DNA from: CAYVTD01 sp964454445
GTDB taxonomy: Bacteria; Bacteroidota; Ignavibacteria; Kapaibacteriales; UBA2268
DNA length: 6,253 nucleotides
NCBI GenBank assembly: GCA_964454445.1
Contig: CAYVTD010000079.1
Coordinates: forward strand, 1-6,253
Direction of reading: 5' to 3'
Part shown: piece after piece, positions 1-6,243 of the stretch
Layout of the letters: each line of letters starts with the position of its first letter
Numbering within the stretch: position 1 is the stretch's first letter
Position numbers and translations under genes: made by a program
The notes under the pieces: generated by a model
What the model was told of the DNA's origin: nothing
The model's database searches: none
The model's input: the letters and a program-made list of their open reading frames with translations, nothing else

Positions 1-40
1 TAAAAAACTTCTAATTTGTATAATTATTCACAGAAGCAAA

Positions 41-1780
41 ATGAAATATCTATGTGTTTTACTGCTTTTAATTAGCTTAGTGGCTTGCACAGAAGAAAAG
101 ATAGTCAATAACGACGAACCGGAAAAAAGATTGGTCATATTAACAGACCACGAAAAAGGCTCGCCTTTTACCATTTCTATTCTTGGCGCAATAGAAAATG
201 CTTTTCCAGATGTAAAAATAGAATATATTCACACTCTGTCCTTCGATATTTATGAAAGCTCATATTTACTCGAAAGAGCAGTTGCCCAATACCCCAAGGG
301 AACTTATTTCGCAGCAATTGTCGGCACAGGTGTTGATTATAAATCATTAATTATAAAAAGCAAGGGCAACAAAATCGTTTGTCCCGACAACGGGCTTTGC
401 ACAAGAGCTGTGCTTAACGACGAGGATGCGCAATATTATTACTTGGAAAATGAGGAGTATCTCGACGGCAAATGGAACGAAATGACAGACACAAAGCTTT
501 ACAAAAACGCAATTATTGCCATGCTCAAAGATTACGAGCCTTCGAGCTTTGGCAGCAAGGCAGAAAATCCTGTTAAGCAGGAATTAGTAGATGCAAGTTC
601 TGATGGCAATCAAATTACTGGACAAATCCTTTTCCGCGACAATTTTGGCAACTTCTTCACGAATATTTCCAAGTCATTAGCAGGTTCGCTTTTTAATGTT
701 GGCGACATTGTCGAGGCTGAATGTAATAATAAAATATTTTTTCTCAAATTTGGCACCGGCTATTCTTCAGTGGCAAAAGATGAAAACGTTTGCTTTGTCG
801 ATTTTGAAGATTTGTTGAAATTTGCTGTTAATTTCAATAGCATTAGCGAAAGATATTCGATTTCGCCCGGGGCGGTTATCAAATTAAGTAAAGCTAATGT
901 AAAACTTGCTGTGCTTATGTATAACAATTCGAGAGTAGCCGAAGATATAAAATCAGGATTTATTGCTCAGCTTGCAGCTAAGGGCTTCGTTGAGAATAAA
1001 AATCTAAGTATTTTTGTTAAATCTGCAAATGGAAACAAAGCAAAACTTAAGGATTTAGTCAATGACTTGCTAGCGGGCAAACCCGATATTTTCCTATCTG
1101 TTTCCACTCCTGCTTCTCAATCTGCTTTGGAGTTTGTCCCTGAAGACATTCCTTTAATTTATACTTATGTTACCGACCCACAAAGCGCTGGCTTGCTCGG
1201 TGTCAGAAAAAATATTTCTGGATTATCCGATAGGACTAATTTTGTTGATTATCTCGAATTTGTTTATACTTTGCTCCCCAATATGAAAATTGCTGGGAAT
1301 ATGTTCACTAGTAAAGAATCGAATTCGGTATATGCAAAACAACAACTCGAAAAATATAATAATTTTTATCCTTTTAATATTTTATATGAAGATGCACCTG
1401 AAAAGAATTATTTTTATAATGCCTATAATAGTCTGAAAATCAATGGAATGGAAGCTCTCTTAATTGTTGCAAACAATGTTGCTTCTGAAAGTATCGGCGA
1501 TTTGAAGCTGCTTTGCAATTCAGACAACATTCCGCTTATCGGCGATTCTTACGAACATTGCCAGGAAGGTGCGCTGGCAAGCATTTCTATAGATTACGAC
1601 AAACTTGCCATTGCGACGGGCAATATGATTGCTGGTGTTATTCTCGGAAAATCTCTTTCTAACGAGCCAGTACAATATTTCCATACCGATTTGATTGCAA
1701 TAAACAAAACTACTGCCAACCATATTTCTTATACTTTCCCTGCTGAAATTCTTGCTAAGGCAAAGTATGTGTTTGAATAG
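41..1780 (+). CDS. Lipoprotein fusing a degenerate SAM hydroxide adenosyltransferase-like (DUF62) domain to a TrpX-type ABC substrate-binding domain
   Basis: Residues 1-16 are a lipoprotein leader: Lys at position 3, a hydrophobic stretch, then LVAC with Cys16 as the lipidated residue, so the mature protein should sit in the periplasm on a membrane. Residues about 30-282 match the SAM_HAT/DUF62 fold: LTD (34-36) near the start, PDNGL (115-119), the RDNFGNFFTNI signature (199-209) and the C-terminal barrel ending at AVIKL (278-282). Residues about 286-575 match the ABC_sub_bind/TrpX family: TPASQSA (356-362), VTDP.SAGLL (377-386), GLSD (394-397), and the closing ISIDYDKLA, INKTTA and PAEIL segments. 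In active DUF62 enzymes a VDPGVGTxR segment and an HGRD segment supply an Asp-Arg-His triad; here the first reads IVGTGVDYKS and no His is present around 145-165, so hydrolase activity is doubtful. A ligand-binding role, perhaps for a nucleoside or amino-acid-like molecule, is inference. No permease or ATPase gene follows; the next gene is convergent. The start has only a weak AGAAG upstream, but the leader fixes it. Confidence 0.85.
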   Translation: MKYLCVLLLLISLVACTEEKIVNNDEPEKRLVILTDHEKGSPFTISILGAIENAFPDVKIEYIHTLSFDIYESSYLLERAVAQYPKGTYFAAIVGTGVDYKSLIIKSKGNKIVCPDNGLCTRAVLNDEDAQYYYLENEEYLDGKWNEMTDTKLYKNAIIAMLKDYEPSSFGSKAENPVKQELVDASSDGNQITGQILFRDNFGNFFTNISKSLAGSLFNVGDIVEAECNNKIFFLKFGTGYSSVAKDENVCFVDFEDLLKFAVNFNSISERYSISPGAVIKLSKANVKLAVLMYNNSRVAEDIKSGFIAQLAAKGFVENKNLSIFVKSANGNKAKLKDLVNDLLAGKPDIFLSVSTPASQSALEFVPEDIPLIYTYVTDPQSAGLLGVRKNISGLSDRTNFVDYLEFVYTLLPNMKIAGNMFTSKESNSVYAKQQLEKYNNFYPFNILYEDAPEKNYFYNAYNSLKINGMEALLIVANNVASESIGDLKLLCNSDNIPLIGDSYEHCQEGALASISIDYDKLAIATGNMIAGVILGKSLSNEPVQYFHTDLIAINKTTANHISYTFPAEILAKAKYVFE

Positions 1781-1822
1781 ATATCATTATTATTAATCCC
1801 GGGGAAAAATCCCTTATAAAGA

Positions 1823-2185
1823 TTATTGCTCGTAGATTGTTATTGTAAACTCTTTCGTTCTGTCAGTACAATCAGTATATTGATAACCGTTGGAACTGAA
1901 ACAAATTCTCATTTTGACAGTAAAAGCAAATTCGCCGGCTTCTGTCGGGATGCCACTAAACTTGCCATCTCCTTGCAATTCGATGCCGGGTGGGAGTTCG
2001 CCCTTTACTAACTCGACAGATTTCGAGGCGTAACTGCAAGATATGTCATAATATAATTGCTCATTATATTCTTGCCCAACGATGCCATCTTGCAAAGATT
2101 CATTGGTAATAGCGTTGAATTTGCAATCTTCTCCGCAAGATACGAAAAAAAAAGATAGTATAGCGATAGCAAAAATTATTCTCAT
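1823..2185 (-). CDS. Small lipoprotein with a putative Ig (He_PIG-type) domain
   Basis: This is a 120-residue protein. The leader ends in FVSC, with Cys17 as the predicted lipidation site, so it is probably anchored in the outer or inner membrane. The mature part contains ELPPGIEL (63-70) followed by GKFSGIPTEAGEFAFTV (74-90). That is the hallmark of the He_PIG/putative-Ig family, whose usual form is LPxGL...G.isGtPt.aG.y.ftV, so a single cadherin/Ig-like beta-sandwich of about 80 residues is expected. Four further cysteines (21, 50, 95, 106) could form two disulfides outside the cytoplasm; the pairing is inference. The start codon overlaps the stop codon of the longer lipoprotein gene upstream as ATGA, and a good AAGGA ribosome site lies directly before it, which fixes the start and suggests coupled translation. 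The binding partner is unknown. The gene converges on the fusion lipoprotein, with 42 bases between the stop codons. Confidence 0.75.
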   Translation of the reverse strand: MRIIFAIAILSFFFVSCGEDCKFNAITNESLQDGIVGQEYNEQLYYDISCSYASKSVELVKGELPPGIELQGDGKFSGIPTEAGEFAFTVKMRICFSSNGYQYTDCTDRTKEFTITIYEQ

Positions 2186-2988
2186 TCCTTCACCCAGACG
2201 CTTGTTATTTCTTGAGTATGCCCTAATGTAGCAGAAATTTTCTTTCCATTGTCAAATTTTTTATATGATATATTAGCTTTTTCAAGATAGAAAAATATAT
2301 AATTTACCTGCGGAGATATTTTTATGCTATCGATTAATTCCTTAGAGAAATTGATATTTCCTGTGTTTGGATAATAATTGATAAATCCGGAATTAATAAC
2401 CAATGGTTTTCCACCTTGAGGCATATACATCATTTTAATGCTTAGCATTACCAATTCAGTATCTTTGTTGTCCCATTTGATATTACACCCATAAGAAAGC
2501 GAAAAAGTGTCGCGATCTACACGTAGATTGCCAAATCGTTCGGGTATTTTTACTGTATCACTAACAGGATCGAGATTTGGATACTTAAACGTAAAATATA
2601 CCTTTTCACCATATTGAAAAGGTGGCTCATCCCATTTCAAAGCATAAAGAGGCGGCACATATCCAATATTTTTTTGCATATCAGCATCCCAAAAGCGAGA
2701 ATATTCTATATATTTCGCTTCGCCCCCGACGTTATATATCGCACCGACATAGCCATAAGTTTCTGTATAAGACGAAGAAGCGCCTGCAAAATTCTCATAA
2801 TCAATCGTCGCCGCCTGATATGCGTGGATTGTACCAATATCTTCGGGTATAAATCCGAAAGCAAGCGATTGAGGAAAGATAAAATAGGCAGAAGTTGGAA
2901 ATGTATATCTTATCCCCGTAGCAGGTTCGCAAGAGATAAGAATATAAGCTATAAATACTATACTCATTATTAAAAAAAGTTTTTTCAT
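2182..2988 (-). CDS. Hypothetical lipoprotein of unrecognised family
   Basis: This is a 268-residue protein. The leader begins MKKLFLIM and ends LISC, so Cys20 is the predicted lipidated residue. I do not recognise the mature domain. It is rich in Tyr, Phe and other aromatic residues and alternates polar and hydrophobic positions, as expected for an extracytoplasmic beta-rich protein; no catalytic motif, repeat or second membrane segment is visible. Its last four bases overlap the start of the He_PIG lipoprotein gene (ATGA), so the two are very probably one operon and may act together at the cell surface. The gene starts 111 bases downstream of the pbpC stop codon on the same strand. Read-through from pbpC is possible, but that AT-rich gap could also hold its own promoter; I found no convincing box there. 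The ribosome site is weak (AAGAG a few bases upstream), and the leader supports the start chosen. Confidence 0.7.
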   Translation of the reverse strand: MKKLFLIMSIVFIAYILISCEPATGIRYTFPTSAYFIFPQSLAFGFIPEDIGTIHAYQAATIDYENFAGASSSYTETYGYVGAIYNVGGEAKYIEYSRFWDADMQKNIGYVPPLYALKWDEPPFQYGEKVYFTFKYPNLDPVSDTVKIPERFGNLRVDRDTFSLSYGCNIKWDNKDTELVMLSIKMMYMPQGGKPLVINSGFINYYPNTGNINFSKELIDSIKISPQVNYIFFYLEKANISYKKFDNGKKISATLGHTQEITSVWVKE

Positions 2989-3099
2989 AATCTACTCTTA
3001 TTTATTTTAAATCTTTGTATCCTATCGTTATTTTTAATAATTACAATTTTTTTATTAATTTTCATAATATATTATTATTGCTATTTTTCATTCATTAAT

Positions 3100-5505
3100 C
3101 TAACGATTTTTTTTTAAAATTTCAAATTCCTGCTCAATTATTTCACCATCACCATCAACAACAGTCAATTTATGCTTTCCTGGCGCCGGCGAGATTGCTA
3201 TTTGATGATACTCGCGGGTGCTGCCAACAAATAAGCCGTCTATATGCCAATAGATTTCCATATTTGGGTTCCTGTGTGCCGCCTTGAAAATTGTTTTTCC
3301 CCTGCTGCCATCGATTTCCAAAGGGACATAAATCATCGCATTGTTGTTTGGATAAATCATTTGCATATTTTTTGTGATTTGGTCTTCCCTGCAATCCTTA
3401 CGTATAGGCGGCAAAGGCTTGTATTCGGGATTTCTTTTCTTATAATACCATTCTTGAATCGGTGATAACACAAAACAAGAATCCGAAACGATGTTTTCTA
3501 AGGCTTCACAACCCCGATGCACCCTGTATTTATGTTCTTTATCAACAAATATCTGCCTGCAATAATGGCAAACATCTGATTTCAAGCCTGCCTTTGGAAT
3601 AAGCTCATAATGAGTATCCTTGCAAAATCTGCCTGCTCGCATACCACTATTTTTGCAAACTTTTACGCTAACGAGTTCTTTTTGGGGAGCTGTAAACCAT
3701 TCGCTATCGGGTAGAATGTCAAAAATATCAAATAATATTGGTGCAGCGGCATTTAATCCTGTCAGCCCGGGTCTGCCCTCACCAGAGGCATTCCCAGCCC
3801 ATATAGCAACAGTATATTTTGCTGTTATCCCCACTGCCCAAGCATCGCGAAAACCATAACTTGTGCCTGTTTTCCAAGCTATTTTTTCTGACGAGGAATA
3901 CATCTGCCAGGAAGATTCGTCGTCGGGGCGGTAGGATTCGAGCAATGCTTTGAAAGTAAACCAAATCGAAGCAGCACTAAATAATACAGGCTCTTTTTGA
4001 TATATGTTTGGAGCATCTATACTTCTATTCTGCTCTTTTTTTTGTTTTAAAAAAAATGCAGGATGAATATCACCCTTTTTATAATGAAAAGAAATGCTAT
4101 TATTATGATAATTTAGCAAAATTCTGCCCATTGAGGAATAAAACGACGCCAAATCCCACAATGTTGCCTCTGCACCACCTAGAATTAACGACAAACCGTA
4201 ATGAGAAGGCGGTTTTGTAATCGTAGTCAAACCACCCTTGTTCAACACAAAATGAAATTTCTCTACCCCAAAGCTGTTTAGATTCCACACTGCTGGCACA
4301 TTGAGCGAACGATAGAGCGCCTTGTCCGCTGGAACAGCTCCATCGAAACTGTCAATGAAATTGGTTGGATTGAAGCCTGATAAATATGTTGGAACATCGC
4401 GAACAAGCGTTTTCGGTAAAATCAAACCTTGCCCAAGCATAGCCGCATACAATATCGGCTTCAAAATACTGCCTGTACTCCGCTTGGAACTAATTATATC
4501 GACATCTTCACCTCCATCATTGCCAGACATGCTGAAGCAATCAACATTTCTCGTATTGCCAATATATGCCAGCACTTCTCCTGTTTTGGTATCAAGCACT
4601 AATGCTGCAGCATTGTTAATCTTGTTGCCTTTTAAGATTTCATAATGATGTTCGACAATTGCTCTAGTCTGAGTTTGCAAATTTTTGTCTAAAGTTGTTT
4701 CGATTCGTTGCCCTTTCATTCCTTCTTTCGTTGCTCTAACAAGAAGATGCGGGGCAATGGAGGACAGTGGCATCGGCTTGCCCGGTAATACCTCCTGCAT
4801 AGCAAGAGCAGCAGTAAGCGAATCGATAACATTTTTCTTCCAAAGCTTGGCAAGCAGGTGGTCGCGTTTTCTTTTTAGCAGAGCTTGATTTTTACCGGGA
4901 AATATAAGCCCTGGCTTGTTTGGGAGTACAGCCAGCAAAGCACTCTCGCCCCAAGATAATAACTCGGGCGGTCGGGCAAAATATCTCCAGGAAGCCGCCT
5001 CCAAGCCAACAGTATTGCCACCAAAAGGTGCATTTGCAGCGTATAAACAGAGTATCTCTTCTTTAGAATACGTCAATTCCAATCGGCTGGCAAGTATTAT
5101 TTCAATTATTTTCTGGATTATTGTTCTTTCTTTTTTCCTTGAGAGCCGAATCACTTGCATTGTGATAGTGCTGGCACCACTTGTAATACCGCCATATTTC
5201 AAATTCTGATAAGCCGCTCTCAGCAAAGAAAAAGGATTAAATCCAGGATGATAAAAAAAATACTCATCTTCGTAGTGAATTATCGATTGTTTGAGTTTAT
5301 ATGGTATGCTGTCAGCCAAAGGAAATCGCCAATGTTGGTCGCTAGCTATGGCGGCACCAAGCAACTCTCCATTTCTATCGTTCAACATTGTTGAATAATA
5401 TGACAAAAATAGAGGCTTGGGCAAAGAAAACCAATATACGATTATCATTAAAAAAATAACCGCACATAGAATAATCAACTTCTTATACTTACGAATTAAA
5501 AGCAT
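3100..5505 (-). CDS. pbpC: Penicillin-binding protein 1C: bifunctional peptidoglycan glycosyltransferase/transpeptidase
   Basis: This class A PBP polymerises lipid II into glycan strands and has a transpeptidase domain for peptide cross-linking, on the periplasmic face of the inner membrane. Residues 9-27 are a single membrane anchor. The GT51 domain (about 45-240) shows IIHYEDEYFFYHPG with catalytic Glu79, SGASTITMQV (109-118) and the LYAANAPFGGNTVG segment (154-167). The transpeptidase domain has all three motifs: SILK (Ser346, Lys349), SLN (400-402) and KTG (545-547). A cysteine-containing linker (Cys617, 628, 646, 649, 666) follows, then a BiPBP_C domain (about 712-796), the arrangement typical of PBP1C. 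Its 801 residues are a full family length. An in-frame TAG two codons upstream makes this the first possible start; there is no clear Shine-Dalgarno site. PBP1C genes often sit beside an alpha-2-macroglobulin-like gene (known context), but here an IS3 remnant occupies the upstream side. No frameshift or missing motif was seen. Confidence 0.95.
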   Translation of the reverse strand: MLLIRKYKKLIILCAVIFLMIIVYWFSLPKPLFLSYYSTMLNDRNGELLGAAIASDQHWRFPLADSIPYKLKQSIIHYEDEYFFYHPGFNPFSLLRAAYQNLKYGGITSGASTITMQVIRLSRKKERTIIQKIIEIILASRLELTYSKEEILCLYAANAPFGGNTVGLEAASWRYFARPPELLSWGESALLAVLPNKPGLIFPGKNQALLKRKRDHLLAKLWKKNVIDSLTAALAMQEVLPGKPMPLSSIAPHLLVRATKEGMKGQRIETTLDKNLQTQTRAIVEHHYEILKGNKINNAAALVLDTKTGEVLAYIGNTRNVDCFSMSGNDGGEDVDIISSKRSTGSILKPILYAAMLGQGLILPKTLVRDVPTYLSGFNPTNFIDSFDGAVPADKALYRSLNVPAVWNLNSFGVEKFHFVLNKGGLTTITKPPSHYGLSLILGGAEATLWDLASFYSSMGRILLNYHNNSISFHYKKGDIHPAFFLKQKKEQNRSIDAPNIYQKEPVLFSAASIWFTFKALLESYRPDDESSWQMYSSSEKIAWKTGTSYGFRDAWAVGITAKYTVAIWAGNASGEGRPGLTGLNAAAPILFDIFDILPDSEWFTAPQKELVSVKVCKNSGMRAGRFCKDTHYELIPKAGLKSDVCHYCRQIFVDKEHKYRVHRGCEALENIVSDSCFVLSPIQEWYYKKRNPEYKPLPPIRKDCREDQITKNMQMIYPNNNAMIYVPLEIDGSRGKTIFKAAHRNPNMEIYWHIDGLFVGSTREYHQIAISPAPGKHKLTVVDGDGEIIEQEFEILKKNR

Positions 5506-5517
5506 TTGCTAAAATAA

Positions 5518-5545
5518 CAAATGTATCTGGCTTTTTTTACCCAAA
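5518..5545 (-). promoter_or_regulatory. Possible Bacteroidota-type promoter for pbpC
   Basis: On the minus strand TACATTTG (5518-5525) fits the Bacteroidota -7 box TAnnTTTG exactly, and a TTTG (5542-5545) lies 16 bases upstream as a possible -33 box. The spacing is a little shorter than the usual 19 or so. Transcription would begin only about 8-10 bases before the pbpC ATG, giving an almost leaderless message, in keeping with the lack of a ribosome site. The boxes lie between the IS tip (5554) and the gene, so the insertion would leave them intact. The AT-rich background makes chance matches likely. Confidence 0.35.
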
Positions 5546-5553
5546 TTATTCAA

Positions 5554-5578
5554 TGGAGTTCCCCCAATATTTTGGACA
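5554..5578. repeat. Right terminal inverted repeat of the IS3-family element
   Basis: This 25-base segment starts TGGAGTTCCCCC and ends TTTTGGACA, and so has the terminal TG plus C-block plus TTGGACA layout of IS3-family ends. It lies just after the orfB stop codon (5585-5587), as expected for the 3' end of such elements. The base-for-base partner on the orfA side lies beyond the window edge. Confidence 0.75.
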
Positions 5579-5584
5579 AAAAAA

Positions 5585-5945
5585 TTAAGATAGTTTCTTC
5601 CTTTCATAGTCAACCGGCGACATATAACCATTAGAAGAATGTAACCGATGTTTGTTGCTACTTGATTCTTATAACAGATGACACCCCACGACCTTAATGT
5701 CCTATAAACCCTCGGGCTTCCATATCTGACTTTATTTTGCTCATAAGCTTCTAATATCCTTATATACACAAATATTTTTCTCTTTTTGTAACTGGGCTTC
5801 TTTGCCGCTTCAGCCAGCGGTAAAAACCACTTTTGCTTACCTTGATTACTTCACACATTAAAACCACTCTCCAGCGTTTTAAATGTATTTTGATAAAGTT
5901 ATATTTTATTATTCTTCCTGAGCAAAAAATATTGCGGCTTTTTTT
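5585..5945 (-). pseudogene. IS3-family transposase OrfB remnant: frameshifted, catalytic core deleted
   Basis: Three pieces of OrfB are readable. The first, in the -1 frame relative to orfA, gives KYNFIKIHLKRW, then MCEVIKVSKSGFYRWLKR (about 5805-5858), the usual OrfB N-terminus. The second, one frame away, gives KKPSYKKRKIF and IRILEAY, then YGSPRVYRTLRSWGV (HTH_21 region), ending near KNQVA at about 5656. The third, back in the first frame, gives NKHRLHSSNGYMSPVDYERK and stops with TAA at 5585-5587, the normal OrfB C-terminus. So there is a small frameshift around 5796-5808 and a large in-element deletion with its junction at about 5648-5661. The deletion removes the rve/DDE domain, leaving about 119 codons where 270-290 are usual. 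An open frame of 86 codons across 5509-5769 merely joins the shifted pieces and is not a gene. Confidence 0.85.
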
Positions 5946-6205
5946 AAAATATCTCGCTCATCTTTCAAACGCTTATTCTCACGCTCTAATTGACGTATAT
6001 AAGCATCTCTGTCTTTGAGATTGCCTTTACCAGGAAACGATTCCTGCTCGTCCTCTATGTACTTCCGTTTCCATAAATATAACATATTCTCCTGTATATC
6101 TAAATCTCTTGCTACTTCTGATGCTTTCCTGCCTCCTTGAAGTATCATTTTTACAGCATTTATTTTAAACTCTTTGCTGTACACTTTTCTTTTGACTGTA
6201 CCCAT
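5909..6205 (-). CDS. IS3-family transposase OrfA
   Basis: This is a complete 98-residue OrfA, the DNA-binding subunit of the IS3-family transposase. Residues about 8-50 form the HTH_Tnp_1 helix-turn-helix (YSKEFKINAVKMI, then ASEVARDLDIQENMLYLWKRKY). FPGKG (57-61) is a recognisable family segment. A short leucine zipper follows (Leu73, Leu80, Leu87 at heptad spacing, with Ile70 between turns), which mediates multimerisation in this family. The protein ends DILKKAAIFFAQEE, the usual OrfA terminus. AAGGGG lies six bases before the ATG, a much stronger ribosome site than those of most host genes here. Without a working OrfB it cannot transpose the element. In IS3 elements free OrfA can act as a regulator, so a residual repressor role is possible but unproven. 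Confidence 0.9.
   Translation of the reverse strand: MGTVKRKVYSKEFKINAVKMILQGGRKASEVARDLDIQENMLYLWKRKYIEDEQESFPGKGNLKDRDAYIRQLERENKRLKDERDILKKAAIFFAQEE
5939..5945 (-). promoter_or_regulatory. A7 slippery run for programmed -1 frameshifting between orfA and orfB
   Basis: Near the end of orfA the minus strand reads TTA AAA AAA GCC in frame, giving an A AAA AAA heptamer. IS3-family elements commonly make the OrfAB transposase by -1 slippage at such runs. Here the -1 frame leads directly into the OrfB N-terminal motif with no start codon needed, which supports this reading. With orfB broken, the site now yields only a truncated fusion. Confidence 0.55.
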
Positions 6206-6243
6206 TTTGTACCCCTTTCTGATAGCAATATAATTAATTTTTT

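Noticed and set aside
19..24. TATAAT upstream of the first gene, resembling a sigma70 -10 box
   Set aside because: The matching -35 region would fall outside the window, the region is AT-rich, and Bacteroidota-type promoters use a different box. It cannot be supported.
1798..1813. Possible hairpin between the convergent genes (GGGA pairing with TCCC)
   Set aside because: The stem is only four base pairs with a four-base loop and has no following T-run, so it does not support a terminator call.
2989..3099. AT-rich gap between pbpC and the lipoprotein pair, searched for promoter and terminator
   Set aside because: No convincing TAnnTTTG box on the minus strand and no stable hairpin were found; an AATCTTTG on the plus strand faces the wrong way.
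3170..5394. Several open frames of 60-107 codons on both strands inside pbpC
   Set aside because: They lie wholly within a gene with complete family motifs, lack recognisable domains and are shadows of its coding frame.
5509..5769. Open frame of 86 codons on the minus strand just upstream of pbpC
   Set aside because: It begins inside the OrfB remnant at a GTG, covers the HTH_21 part in a shifted frame, then reads the C-terminus of OrfB out of frame and continues past the IS repeat to a chance stop. It is a by-product of the deletion, not a gene.
5833..6018. 61-codon open frame on the plus strand within the IS element
   Set aside because: It is antisense to orfA and orfB and shows no family resemblance.
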